A stretch of 6,432 nucleotides of DNA from CAZBRS01 sp964494475 (GTDB taxonomy: Bacteria; Myxococcota_A; UBA9042; CAZBRS01), in assembly GCA_964494475.1 (NCBI GenBank), contig CAZBRS010000119.1:1-6432 (forward strand), read 5' to 3'. Below the pieces are notes generated by a model. The model saw nothing but the letters and a program-made list of their open reading frames with translations. It made no database searches and was not told the DNA's origin. The translations under genes and the position numbers were made by a program. Below, in pieces: positions 1 through 6,104 of this stretch (its first letter is position 1; each line of letters starts with the position of its first letter).

Positions 1-1718
1 CCCACGGCGCGGTAGGGCGGCAGGTCGTGCGCGGCGCCGGCCTTGCCGAACAGGTTCGACATCAGGCGCTGCAGGTTGTAGACGCGCGCCGACTCCTCGA
101 GCATGCGGTGCTCGTCCATGCCCGTGGTGCCCAGCATGGACTCGACCGCGGCCAGGTAGTTGCGCACGTGGCCGGGCACCTTGGCGGGCTCCGACTCCTT
201 GAAGTTGTCCGACGGCATCACGTCGTTCCAGACCAGCTTGCAGAGGCCATAGAGGCCGAACCACGTGCGCCACAGCGGGAAGTAATACAGCGCCTCGGCC
301 TTGGCCTCGAAGGAGGGCAGCTGGTTGTTCACCATGTCCATGAAGATCAGCCAGGCCTCGTCGTGCTGGGGGCCCTTGTTGGTCATGGCGTAGCCGCCCT
401 GCTGGGCCAGCGACTCCTTCGAGACGTACTCGGAGTACTCCAGGCCCTTGACCTCCATGCCGATGTCCCGGAGGAACTGCGCGTCGCCGCGGCCCTCGGC
501 GATCCATTTCTCCTTCAGGCGCCGGACGCCCTGGCCCACCTCGACGCCGAAGCCCTCGCCCCGCGCCATCTGGTGCAGCAGCTCCAGCACCTCGTCGCAG
601 GCGCCGAAGCGAAGCACGAGCCCGCCCGTGTCGGCGGTGGTGATGACGCCCGCCTCGAAGCACTCCATGACGAAGGCCACGGTGGTCGCCACCGAGATGG
701 TGTCGACGCCGTAGGTGTCGCAGTAGAAGTTGAACTCGAGGGTGAAGGCCGGGTCGAAGCAGCCCATGTTGGCCGCGCCCGCGGCGGTCTCGTACTCGGG
801 GCCGTCGACCGTGACGCGGTCGCCCTGGTAGGGCCCGGTGCGCAGCAGGAAGCGGTCGGCCGCCTTGGCGCACGACATGGCGCAGCCCCACCAGCAGGCG
901 TCGGAGATGCCCTGCGTCCAGAAGCCGTCGCGGAACACGTTCGAGGCGATCTTGGGCGTGTCGGCGTGCGACCCGAACTTGTAGTTGTGCACGGGCAACA
1001 GGTCGTACTTGTCCATGACCTCGACGATGTTGGCCGTGCCCACCTGGCGCATGCGGCACTGCTTGTCGTCGAGGGTGGCCATCTCGGCGGCCACCTTCAG
1101 GCCGTGGGTGCGCAGCCGGATGGGGTCGGCCGGGTGGTTGGCCTCGTCGGTGATCTGGATGGCGCCCGTGGGGCACACGTGGGCGCACGAGGTGCAGCCC
1201 ACGCAGCGCGGATCGACCTCGCCGAAGGGCATGGTCAGGTGGCGCTTGTAGCCGCGGCCCGCGAAGTCGAGGATGCGCTCCATGGTGAACTGGTCGCAGG
1301 CACGCACGCAGTGGGTGCAGAGCACGCAGGCGCGGGGGTTCGGGTCGGTCCAGGGCCCCGTGAAGCGGCTGGCGGTCACGCCGCAGCGCTCGGCCAGCTG
1401 CTGGATCACCGGCACGTTGGGCCAGCGGCCCAGGTACATCTCGGCCAGCACGGCGCGGTGCTTCTGCACGGCCTCGGACCGCGTGCTCGCGGTCAGCTCG
1501 CCGCGCACCGGGTAGTTGCAGGCCGTGACCAGCTGCGTCTTCCCGCGCTCTTCGATCTCGCACACGCACAGGCGGCACGAGCCGTTGGGCGTGAGGTCCG
1601 GGTGGTGGCAGAGCGTGGGCACATCGGCGCCGGTGGAACGGATGGCGGCCAGCAACGTCGTGCCGGCCGTGACCTCGACGGGCGCGCCGTCGATCGTGAG
1701 GCGAATGCGCTCGGCCAT
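1..1718 (-). CDS. NuoG/HydA-type FeS module fused to AOR domains 2-3 (3'-partial)
   Basis: I infer the electron-input and catalytic-half subunit of an NAD-linked tungstopterin oxidoreductase. Translating the minus strand gives 572 full codons with no stop before the window edge, so the C-terminus is missing. Residues 1-75 form a plant-type [2Fe-2S] ferredoxin domain (C37, C48, C51, C67). Residues 131-141 (CVLCTHCVRAC) and 172-182 (CVGCTSCAHVC) bind two [4Fe-4S] clusters. From about residue 205 it matches AOR domains 2 and 3: the GPEYET motif (306-311; E310 aligns with E313 of Pyrococcus furiosus AOR), DTYGVDTIS (334-342, pterin motif), H452 (aligns with H448) and cluster cysteines C275, C279, C283 and C493. 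AOR domain 1 is absent here and lies on the gene two upstream. The ATG overlaps the preceding TGA by one base, and GGAGGTG lies 5 nt upstream. By comparison with P. furiosus AOR, about 50-60 residues are missing. The substrate cannot be told. Confidence 0.9.
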   Translation of the reverse strand, partial: MAERIRLTIDGAPVEVTAGTTLLAAIRSTGADVPTLCHHPDLTPNGSCRLCVCEIEERGKTQLVTACNYPVRGELTASTRSEAVQKHRAVLAEMYLGRWPNVPVIQQLAERCGVTASRFTGPWTDPNPRACVLCTHCVRACDQFTMERILDFAGRGYKRHLTMPFGEVDPRCVGCTSCAHVCPTGAIQITDEANHPADPIRLRTHGLKVAAEMATLDDKQCRMRQVGTANIVEVMDKYDLLPVHNYKFGSHADTPKIASNVFRDGFWTQGISDACWWGCAMSCAKAADRFLLRTGPYQGDRVTVDGPEYETAAGAANMGCFDPAFTLEFNFYCDTYGVDTISVATTVAFVMECFEAGVITTADTGGLVLRFGACDEVLELLHQMARGEGFGVEVGQGVRRLKEKWIAEGRGDAQFLRDIGMEVKGLEYSEYVSKESLAQQGGYAMTNKGPQHDEAWLIFMDMVNNQLPSFEAKAEALYYFPLWRTWFGLYGLCKLVWNDVMPSDNFKESEPAKVPGHVRNYLAAVESMLGTTGMDEHRMLEESARVYNLQRLMSNLFGKAGAAHDLPPYRAV

Positions 1719-3610
1719 CACTGCACCTCCACGGCGTCGAAGCGACAGACCTCGGCGCAGATGCCGCAGCGCACGCACGCGGCCGGGTCGATGACGTGGA
1801 GCTTCTTGCGCTCCCCCGAGATGGCGCCCGTCGGGCACTTCTTCGCGCAGAGCACGCAGCCCGTGCAGGCCCCGGTGATCCGGTAGGTGATCAGCGGCTT
1901 GCACACGCCGGCCCGGCAGCGGTGCTCTCGGATGTGCTCCTCGTACTCGGCGCGGAAGTACCTGAGCGTGCTCCGCACCGGGTTCGGGGCCGTGGCGCCC
2001 AGTTGGCACAGGCTGGTCTCGGCCATGGTGGCCGAGCACTCCTCCAGGAACGCCAGGTCCTCTTCGCGGCCCTGGCCCTGGCAGATGCGGCCCAGGGTCT
2101 CGTCCAGCGCCACCAGGCCCTCGCGGCAGGGCGTGCACTTGCCGCAGCTCTCGTCCATCAGGAAGTGCACGAAGTAGCGCGCCACGTCGACCATGCACGT
2201 GCGCTCGTCCATGACGATCATCCCGCCCGAGCCCATCATGGAGCCGGCCTCGTCGAGGCTGTCGAAGTCGACGGGCAGGTCGAGCCGCGAGGCCGGGAGG
2301 CAGCCGCCCGACGGCCCGCCGGTCTGCACGGCCTTCAAGGCGCGGCCGTTGGGGACCCCGCCGCCGATGTCCTCGACGATCTCGCGGAGCGTGAGGCCCA
2401 TGGGCACCTCGACCAGGCCCGTGTTGCGGATGGCGCCCACCAGCGAGAAGACCTTGGTGCCCGACGAACCGGACCAGGGGTCCGCGGCCAGGCCCTCGGG
2501 GGTGCCGGTGCCGATGCTCGCGAACCACGCGGCGCCCTTCTCGAGGATGACCGGGATGGCCGCCCAGGTCTCGACGTTGTTCAGCACCGTGGGCTTGTCC
2601 TTGTAGCCGTACTCGACCGAGCGCACGTACTTGGCGCGGGGCTCCCCCACGCGGCCGGCCATCGAGGCCATGAGCGCCGTGGACTCGCCGCACACGAAGG
2701 CGCCTGCGCCCCGGTGCACGTGAATGTCGAAGTCGAGGCCGGAGCCGAGGATGTCCGACCCCAGGAAGCCGAGCTCCCGGGCCTCTGCCAGGGCCTTCTG
2801 CAGGCGCTGGAGGGCCAGCGGGTACTCCTTGCGGACGTACACGTAACCCTGCCGTGCTCCAATCGCGAAGGCGCCGAGCAGCATGCCCTCCAGCACGGTG
2901 TGGGGGTCGGTCTCGAGGATCGAGCGGTCCATGAAGGCGCCCGGATCGCCCTCGTCGGCGTTGCACACGACATAGGGAGTCTCGTGGCGCGCTTCGGCGG
3001 CTCTGACGCACGCGGCCCACTTGACCCCCGTGGGGAAGCCGGCGCCGCCCCGGCCGCGCAGGCCCGAGCGCCGGACCTCGTCGACCACCTGGGCGGGCGT
3101 CGACCCGGCCAGCACCCGCGCCAGGGTCTGGTAGGCGCCGCGGGCCATGGCCGAGCGGATGTCGTCGGGATCGATCAGCCCCTTGTTGCGCAGGGCCAAC
3201 AGCTGCTGCTTGCTGAAGAAGGGGATGTCGGCCAGGTGCGGGATCGGGTGATCGTCGACGGGGTCGCGGAACAGCAGGTCCTGGACGATCCGGCCGCCCA
3301 CCACGTGCTCGTCGACCAGGCGCGCCAGGGCCTTCTGCGTGACCTTCTGGTAGAAGACGCCCTGGGGCTGGACCACCACGATGGGGCCGGCCGCGCAGAA
3401 GCCGTTGCAGCCGGTGCCGACCACCAGCCACTGGTGTTGCAGTCCGCGGGCGGCCAGCTCGGCCCGCAGGCCGTCGCGCACGTCGAAGCCCTTGGCCGCC
3501 ACGCACCCCGTGCCCGTGCAGACCATCAGCATGCCCTGGTAGCCGGCCAGCTGCTCGTTCGTCTCCCGGGCCAGCGCGCGCACGTCGTCGGCGTTACGGA
3601 GCCTACCCAT
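1718..3610 (-). CDS. NuoF/HydB/HndC-type NADH-binding flavoprotein subunit
   Basis: A 630-aa diaphorase subunit predicted to exchange electrons between NAD(P)(H), FMN and FeS clusters in the cytoplasm. Domains in order: an N-terminal thioredoxin-like [2Fe-2S] domain (C31, C36, C68, C72); a NuoF core with the nucleotide-binding glycine motif GLRGRGGAGFPTGVKW (183-198) and FMN-site motif NADEGDPGAFMDR (217-229); an SLBB segment near 385-435; the N3-type [4Fe-4S] site CGKCTPC (489-495) with C535; and a C-terminal ferredoxin domain with CTGCVLCAKKC (582-592) and CVRCGICAEVC (612-622). An extra pair, C565 and C570, precedes the ferredoxin domain. The domain order and length match HydB and HndC of NAD(P)-linked [FeFe]-hydrogenases and NuoF-like subunits of formate dehydrogenases. 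It overlaps the upstream gene by 8 bp, with GGGAGG 5 nt before the ATG, and the downstream gene by 1 bp, so it sits mid-operon. Family assignment is firm; NAD versus NADP, and bifurcation, are open. Confidence 0.95.
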   Translation of the reverse strand: MGRLRNADDVRALARETNEQLAGYQGMLMVCTGTGCVAAKGFDVRDGLRAELAARGLQHQWLVVGTGCNGFCAAGPIVVVQPQGVFYQKVTQKALARLVDEHVVGGRIVQDLLFRDPVDDHPIPHLADIPFFSKQQLLALRNKGLIDPDDIRSAMARGAYQTLARVLAGSTPAQVVDEVRRSGLRGRGGAGFPTGVKWAACVRAAEARHETPYVVCNADEGDPGAFMDRSILETDPHTVLEGMLLGAFAIGARQGYVYVRKEYPLALQRLQKALAEARELGFLGSDILGSGLDFDIHVHRGAGAFVCGESTALMASMAGRVGEPRAKYVRSVEYGYKDKPTVLNNVETWAAIPVILEKGAAWFASIGTGTPEGLAADPWSGSSGTKVFSLVGAIRNTGLVEVPMGLTLREIVEDIGGGVPNGRALKAVQTGGPSGGCLPASRLDLPVDFDSLDEAGSMMGSGGMIVMDERTCMVDVARYFVHFLMDESCGKCTPCREGLVALDETLGRICQGQGREEDLAFLEECSATMAETSLCQLGATAPNPVRSTLRYFRAEYEEHIREHRCRAGVCKPLITYRITGACTGCVLCAKKCPTGAISGERKKLHVIDPAACVRCGICAEVCRFDAVEVQ

Positions 3611-4892
3611 GGTGGCCTCCCTCGCGGCGGGCCGCCAGGATGCGTTCGACGTCCTGCACGCGAACCTCGCCCAGCACCTCGTCGTTGACCCGCACCACCG
3701 GCGCCAGCGCGCAGGCGCCCAGGCAGGCCACCTCCTCCAGCGTGAACCGGCCGTCGGCCGTGGTCTTGCCGCGCGGGATGCCCAGGCTCCGCTCGAACTC
3801 GTCGACGATGCGGGCCGCGCCCTTCACGTGGCAGGCCGTGCCCACGCACACCTGGATGACGGTCTCGCCGCGCGGCTCGAGGCTGAAGGCCTTGTAGAAC
3901 GTGGCGATGTGGTAGAGCTGGGCGCGCGGGACGCCGGTCTCGGCGCTGAGCAGGTCGATGGCCGCCTTCGAGATGTGGCGCTCGCGCTGCTGGATGTCCT
4001 GCATCATCTCGATGACGTAGTCGGGATCGTCGTTCCACGCGGCGATGATGGCGCGCAGCTCGGTCTGCTCGTCCCGCGCGCAGGTGCACGCCGGGGTCTT
4101 GCCGGGCGTGGTCAGGTGGGCCACGGGGCTCGGCTCCACGCTCCAGGCCGCGTTGACGGCCCGGCGCTTGATGGCCAGGGCCTTCAGGCGCTTGTGCCGG
4201 AACACGGTGCCCAGGCCCCCGCGCCCGGCCTGCTTCAGGCGCGCCACGCGGCGCCGCCAGTCCCAGAACGAGAAGTTCAACACGCCCATGCGCGTGTGCT
4301 CGGCGGCCCGGCCGGCCGACACCACCGAGACGTTGCGCCGGTCCAGCTCGTCGACCGCGTACATCGCGGCCAGCTCCTCGGAGATCACGTGGGCGTCCAC
4401 GCTCTCGAGGGGCGCACGCTCGATGGTCACGCGCCCGCGATCGCCGTCGATGACCACGATGACGTCGTCGTCGGCCCGGCCCGTGACCACCAGGGCGTCG
4501 AAGCCCGCGAACTTCAGGAAGGGCCCGAAGTACCCGCCCACGTTGCAGTCCATCACCGAGTCGGTCATGGGCGACAGCGAGGTGACGATGGTCTTGCCGG
4601 CCCCCGAGAACGACGTCACGCCCCCGAGGGGCCCCGAGGCGAAGCACAGCGGGTTTCCGGGATCGTCCCAGCGCATCCCGGCCCTGACCTCCTTCAGCAT
4701 CAGCCACAGATCGAAGCCCTTGCCGCCGATCCACAGCTGCTTCATCTGCTCGGTGACCGGCTCGATGCGCAGGTCGCCGCTGGAGAGATCGATCCGCAGC
4801 GTGCGTCCCGCGTAGCCCTTCGACAGCTCGACCGGCTCGAAGGCGAGCTCGGCCAGCACCTCGTGCGCCGCGCGCATCTTCGCACTATCCAT
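3603..4892 (-). CDS. AOR domain 1 fused to NuoE-type [2Fe-2S] thioredoxin-like domain
   Basis: A 429-aa fusion protein, first gene of the operon. Residues 22-245 match AOR domain 1 (AFOR_N), which forms the base for the bis-pyranopterin cofactor: GRTLRIDLSSGDL (29-41), ASGPLGG (85-91), NVGGYFGPFLKFAGFDALVV (117-136) and GRGGLGTVFRHKRLKALAIK (223-242). After a linker with a CTC motif (269-271), residues 276-345 form the helical NuoE N-terminal part, and 346-425 a thioredoxin-like [2Fe-2S] fold with C349, C354, C390 and C394. AOR domains 2 and 3, which carry the AOR cluster cysteines, are missing here but lie on the third operon gene, so the two products should build one active site together. 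I chose the ATG at 4892 because GGGAGG lies 6 nt upstream and AOR homology starts soon after; the frame stays open about 50 codons further, but that stretch has no protein-like character. The last 8 bp overlap the nuoF-like gene. Confidence 0.92.
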   Translation of the reverse strand: MDSAKMRAAHEVLAELAFEPVELSKGYAGRTLRIDLSSGDLRIEPVTEQMKQLWIGGKGFDLWLMLKEVRAGMRWDDPGNPLCFASGPLGGVTSFSGAGKTIVTSLSPMTDSVMDCNVGGYFGPFLKFAGFDALVVTGRADDDVIVVIDGDRGRVTIERAPLESVDAHVISEELAAMYAVDELDRRNVSVVSAGRAAEHTRMGVLNFSFWDWRRRVARLKQAGRGGLGTVFRHKRLKALAIKRRAVNAAWSVEPSPVAHLTTPGKTPACTCARDEQTELRAIIAAWNDDPDYVIEMMQDIQQRERHISKAAIDLLSAETGVPRAQLYHIATFYKAFSLEPRGETVIQVCVGTACHVKGAARIVDEFERSLGIPRGKTTADGRFTLEEVACLGACALAPVVRVNDEVLGEVRVQDVERILAARREGGHHG

Positions 4893-4898
4893 CGTGTT

Positions 4899-4904
4899 CC
4901 TCCC
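4899..4904 (-). promoter_or_regulatory. Shine-Dalgarno site of the AOR-NuoE gene
   Basis: GGGAGG on the minus strand, 6 nt before the ATG at 4892. It decides the start, because the same frame is open further upstream to about 5042 with no comparable site. Confidence 0.75.
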
Positions 4905-5021
4905 GTGGGCGTGGTGGCGCCCCGTGCCCGGAGGTGTACAACACCAGCGGAAGCTCGCCGAGTCAAGGGGTCTGGAGCACGTAAAGGGGTCGGAACGCCG
5001 AGTGGAAGCCGGCGTTGTCTC

Positions 5022-5033
5022 TTCCGATCGGAA
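5022..5033. repeat. Perfect 12-bp palindrome, operator-like
   Basis: TTCCGATCGGAA is its own reverse complement. It lies between the two divergent transcription units, about 130 bp upstream of the operon start codon and 75 bp upstream of the DUF4160 start. That placement suits a dimeric repressor or activator site, but no regulator is visible, so the role is inferred. Confidence 0.4.
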
Positions 5034-5044
5034 ACGCCACACGG

Positions 5045-5073
5045 TTGACCACGGAAGGAGCGGATACTACGCT
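5045..5073 (+). promoter_or_regulatory. Possible sigma70-type promoter of DUF4160-DUF2442
   Basis: TTGACC at 5045-5050, a 17-bp spacer, then TACGCT at 5068-5073. The -35 box is good and the -10 box poor (three of six consensus positions). It points toward the DUF4160 gene, whose start is about 33 nt further on. In a high-G+C genome this is suggestive only. Confidence 0.3.
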
Positions 5074-5106
5074 CTTGTTCGTAGGCCTGCGCGGAAAGGC
5101 AAGTCC

Positions 5107-5367
5107 ATGCCGAGCGTCTCGGAGTTCTTTGGGATCGTCATCTACTTCTACTTCCGAGAGCACCTTCCCCCGCACTTCCACGCCCAGTACGGAGGCGAGC
5201 AGGTCCAAATCGCCATCGAGAACCTGGCGGTCCTCAAAGGCCGCATCGCGCCGCGGGCTCTGGGCTTGGTGCTCGAGTGGGCCTCGCTCCACCAGGACGA
5301 GTTGCGGCGCGATTGGGACAAGGTCATCGCCAAGCAGACGCCCGACCCCATCGAGCCGCTTCGCTAG
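5107..5367 (+). CDS. DUF4160 family protein
   Basis: A small 86-aa protein of the DUF4160 family, which has no established biochemical role. Family marks are the N-terminal MPSVSEFFGIVIYFYF (1-16), the histidine-rich HLPPHFHAQYGG (19-30) and the helical RALGLVLEWASLHQDEL (50-66) near the C-terminus. Its length is normal for the family. I chose the ATG at 5107 because the family usually begins MP-x-(I/V)-S just here and GGAAAGG lies 7 nt upstream; the frame is open further 5' but that part is not family-like. A DUF2442 gene follows after 9 nt, with its ribosome site overlapping this stop codon, so the two are translationally linked. The pair is often found together and looks like a toxin-antitoxin module, but that function is inference from context. 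Confidence 0.88.
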   Translation: MPSVSEFFGIVIYFYFREHLPPHFHAQYGGEQVQIAIENLAVLKGRIAPRALGLVLEWASLHQDELRRDWDKVIAKQTPDPIEPLR

Positions 5368-5376
5368 GAGGGAGCC

Positions 5377-5640
5377 ATGAACCGTGTCGCGGAGGCGAGA
5401 GCGCTGCCCGGGTTCCGACTGTGGGTCCGGTTCAGCGACGGGTTGGCAGGCGAGATCGACCTGTCGGACCTGGTCGGCCAGGGGGTGTTCGCGGCGTGGA
5501 ACGAGTCCTCCGCCTTCGAGCGCGCGTACGTCGACACGGCGAGCGGGACCGTGGCCTGGCCGGGCGGGATCGATCTGTGTCCCGACAGCTTGTACGACGA
5601 CCTTGTCGAGCTATCCCAGAACGCGTGCGCTCCCGCGTAG
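5377..5640 (+). CDS. DUF2442 family protein
   Basis: A small 87-aa protein of the DUF2442 family, partner of the DUF4160 gene just upstream. Family marks are the beta-rich LWVRFSDGLAGEIDLSDLVG (15-34) and the C-terminal TVAWPGGIDLCPDSLYDDL (58-76), in which the W-x-x-G-x-D-L-x-P-D-x-L-Y signature is complete. AGGAGG at 5366-5371 overlaps the preceding stop codon and lies 5 nt before the ATG, a typical coupled arrangement. DUF2442 proteins are thought to act as the antitoxin-like or regulatory member of such pairs, but this is not proven for the family and nothing here tests it. No terminator is obvious after the stop, although a hairpin repeat follows within about 20 nt. Confidence 0.88.
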   Translation: MNRVAEARALPGFRLWVRFSDGLAGEIDLSDLVGQGVFAAWNESSAFERAYVDTASGTVAWPGGIDLCPDSLYDDLVELSQNACAPA

Positions 5641-5660
5641 GCGACGTGCCTCCCCCTCTT

Positions 5661-5690
5661 GCGCGCCGTAGCCTTGGCGAAGGCGGGCCG
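5661..5690. repeat. Dispersed-type hairpin repeat
   Basis: GCGCGCCGTAGCCTTGGCGA onward contains the hairpin GCCTT-ggcg-AAGGC (5671-5684). The core, roughly GCCGTAGCCTTGGCGAAGGC, resembles a short palindromic repeat I recall as scattered in intergenic DNA of many bacterial genomes; that is memory, not a search result. It abuts the point where homology of the transposase remnant ends (about 5687), which suggests it marks the junction. It could also serve as a weak bidirectional terminator, but there is no T-tract. Confidence 0.4.
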
Positions 5691-5972
5691 TGGGCCAGAA
5701 GGCCGCAGTCGAGGTAGCGCCGGAACTCCTTCTAGACGAACCCGGGGTAGCCGTAGCCGCCCCCGCTGCGCTCACGCGCTCGATGTAGGGGCGTATGGCA
5801 ATACGCCCGTCTCCAGGTTCTCGCGCACCACCGCGTGCAGAGCCGTGTTCTCGGGCTCGCGCCGACGGTAGCCGGCGGGGAGCGGGCGCTCCGCCGCCCC
5901 GGGCGAGAGCTCGAAGCAGACCGGAGGAAGATCGTGCACCGCGGCGACGGCCATGCCCCGCCACCGAAGCAC
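5687..5972 (-). pseudogene. IS91-like transposase, N-terminal remnant
   Basis: Broken start of an IS91-type transposase. In one frame the minus strand reads YRRREPENTALHAVVRENLE (5811-5870), and in another GYGYPGFV, a TAG stop, then KEFRRYLDCGLLAHG (5687-5758). Together these match the region before the zinc-binding domain of IS91-family transposases, which typically read ...HLETF...GYPRFVEREFRRYLDCG... . Between them, IERVSAAG lies in a third frame. Thus there are at least two frame breaks and one in-frame stop (where the family has Glu). The zinc-ribbon and catalytic Tyr regions are absent: homology stops at a hairpin repeat near 5687. The upper boundary is the possible ATG at 5972; the first 30 or so residues are not recognisable. 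Family assignment is from memory of the motif; function is certainly lost. Confidence 0.65.
5789..5808. repeat. 20-nt palindrome inserted in the transposase remnant
   Basis: GGGCGTAT-ggca-ATACGCCC has 8-bp perfect arms. It sits exactly where the transposase frame breaks. Removing about 20 nt here would join ...RENLET to (F)IERVSAAG in one frame, so the palindrome with a few flanking bases looks like a small insertion. Similar TAGGGGCGTAT...-type palindromes occur as dispersed repeats in other bacteria, as far as I recall. Confidence 0.6.
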
Positions 5973-6003
5973 GTCGCGTGCCGGGTGCGGTCACGAGAGC
6001 CGA

Positions 6004-6040
6004 GCGCTCAAATTGCATGTCGATGCAACGGGTTGAGCGC
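6004..6040. repeat. Nested 37-nt imperfect hairpin
   Basis: Outer arms GCGCTCAA (6004-6011) and TTGAGCGC (6033-6040) enclose inner arms TTGCAT (6013-6018) and ATGCAA (6023-6028) around a GTCG loop. The only unpaired bases inside are a single A on one side and CGGG on the other, giving 14 base pairs in all. It lies just upstream of the transposase remnant. It might be a terminal hairpin of a mobile element, a MITE-like unit, or a regulatory hairpin; no adjacent gene settles this. Confidence 0.6.
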
Positions 6041-6104
6041 GACGACCGCGCGGACGCGGGACACGAAGACCGATCCGGGCGCGGTCCGCGTTGTACTCCG
6101 TCCG

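Larger units (their letters stand above)
4893..5106. promoter_or_regulatory. Divergent intergenic region between operon and DUF4160 gene
   Basis: About 214 bp separate the starts of the minus-strand AOR-Nuo operon and the plus-strand DUF4160-DUF2442 pair. Promoters for both units must lie here or inside the neighbouring genes. Visible elements: the inverted repeat GGTGT-aca-ACACC at 4933-4945, the perfect 12-bp palindrome TTCCGATCGGAA at 5022-5033, and a weak sigma70-like box pair toward the plus strand. I see no convincing -35/-10 pair for the minus-strand operon, and no regulator gene next to it. Confidence 0.5.

Noticed and set aside
27..3688. Two very long plus-strand open frames (27-1886 and 1796-3688, about 620-630 codons each) opposite the operon.
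   Set aside because: Their translations are low-complexity (rich in A, G, H, R, V, L) with no recognisable domain. They are antisense shadows caused by G/C third positions of the minus-strand genes.
4893..5042. A 50-residue N-terminal extension of the AOR-NuoE protein from an ATG at 5042.
   Set aside because: The extra residues look like translated intergenic DNA, while the ATG at 4892 has an excellent ribosome site and suits the AOR homology.
3609..5048. Long plus-strand frame opposite the AOR-NuoE gene.
   Set aside because: It mirrors the coding gene codon for codon and has the same low-complexity composition; the minus-strand product has clear AOR and NuoE motifs.
4894..5106. A 5' extension of the DUF4160 gene in its own frame.
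   Set aside because: DUF4160 proteins normally begin at the MP-x-(I/V)-S motif, which starts at 5107 after a suitable ribosome site.
5661..5840. Possible CRISPR-like or tandem repeats among the short palindromes.
   Set aside because: The palindromes differ from one another in sequence and spacing, with no repeated unit and spacer pattern.
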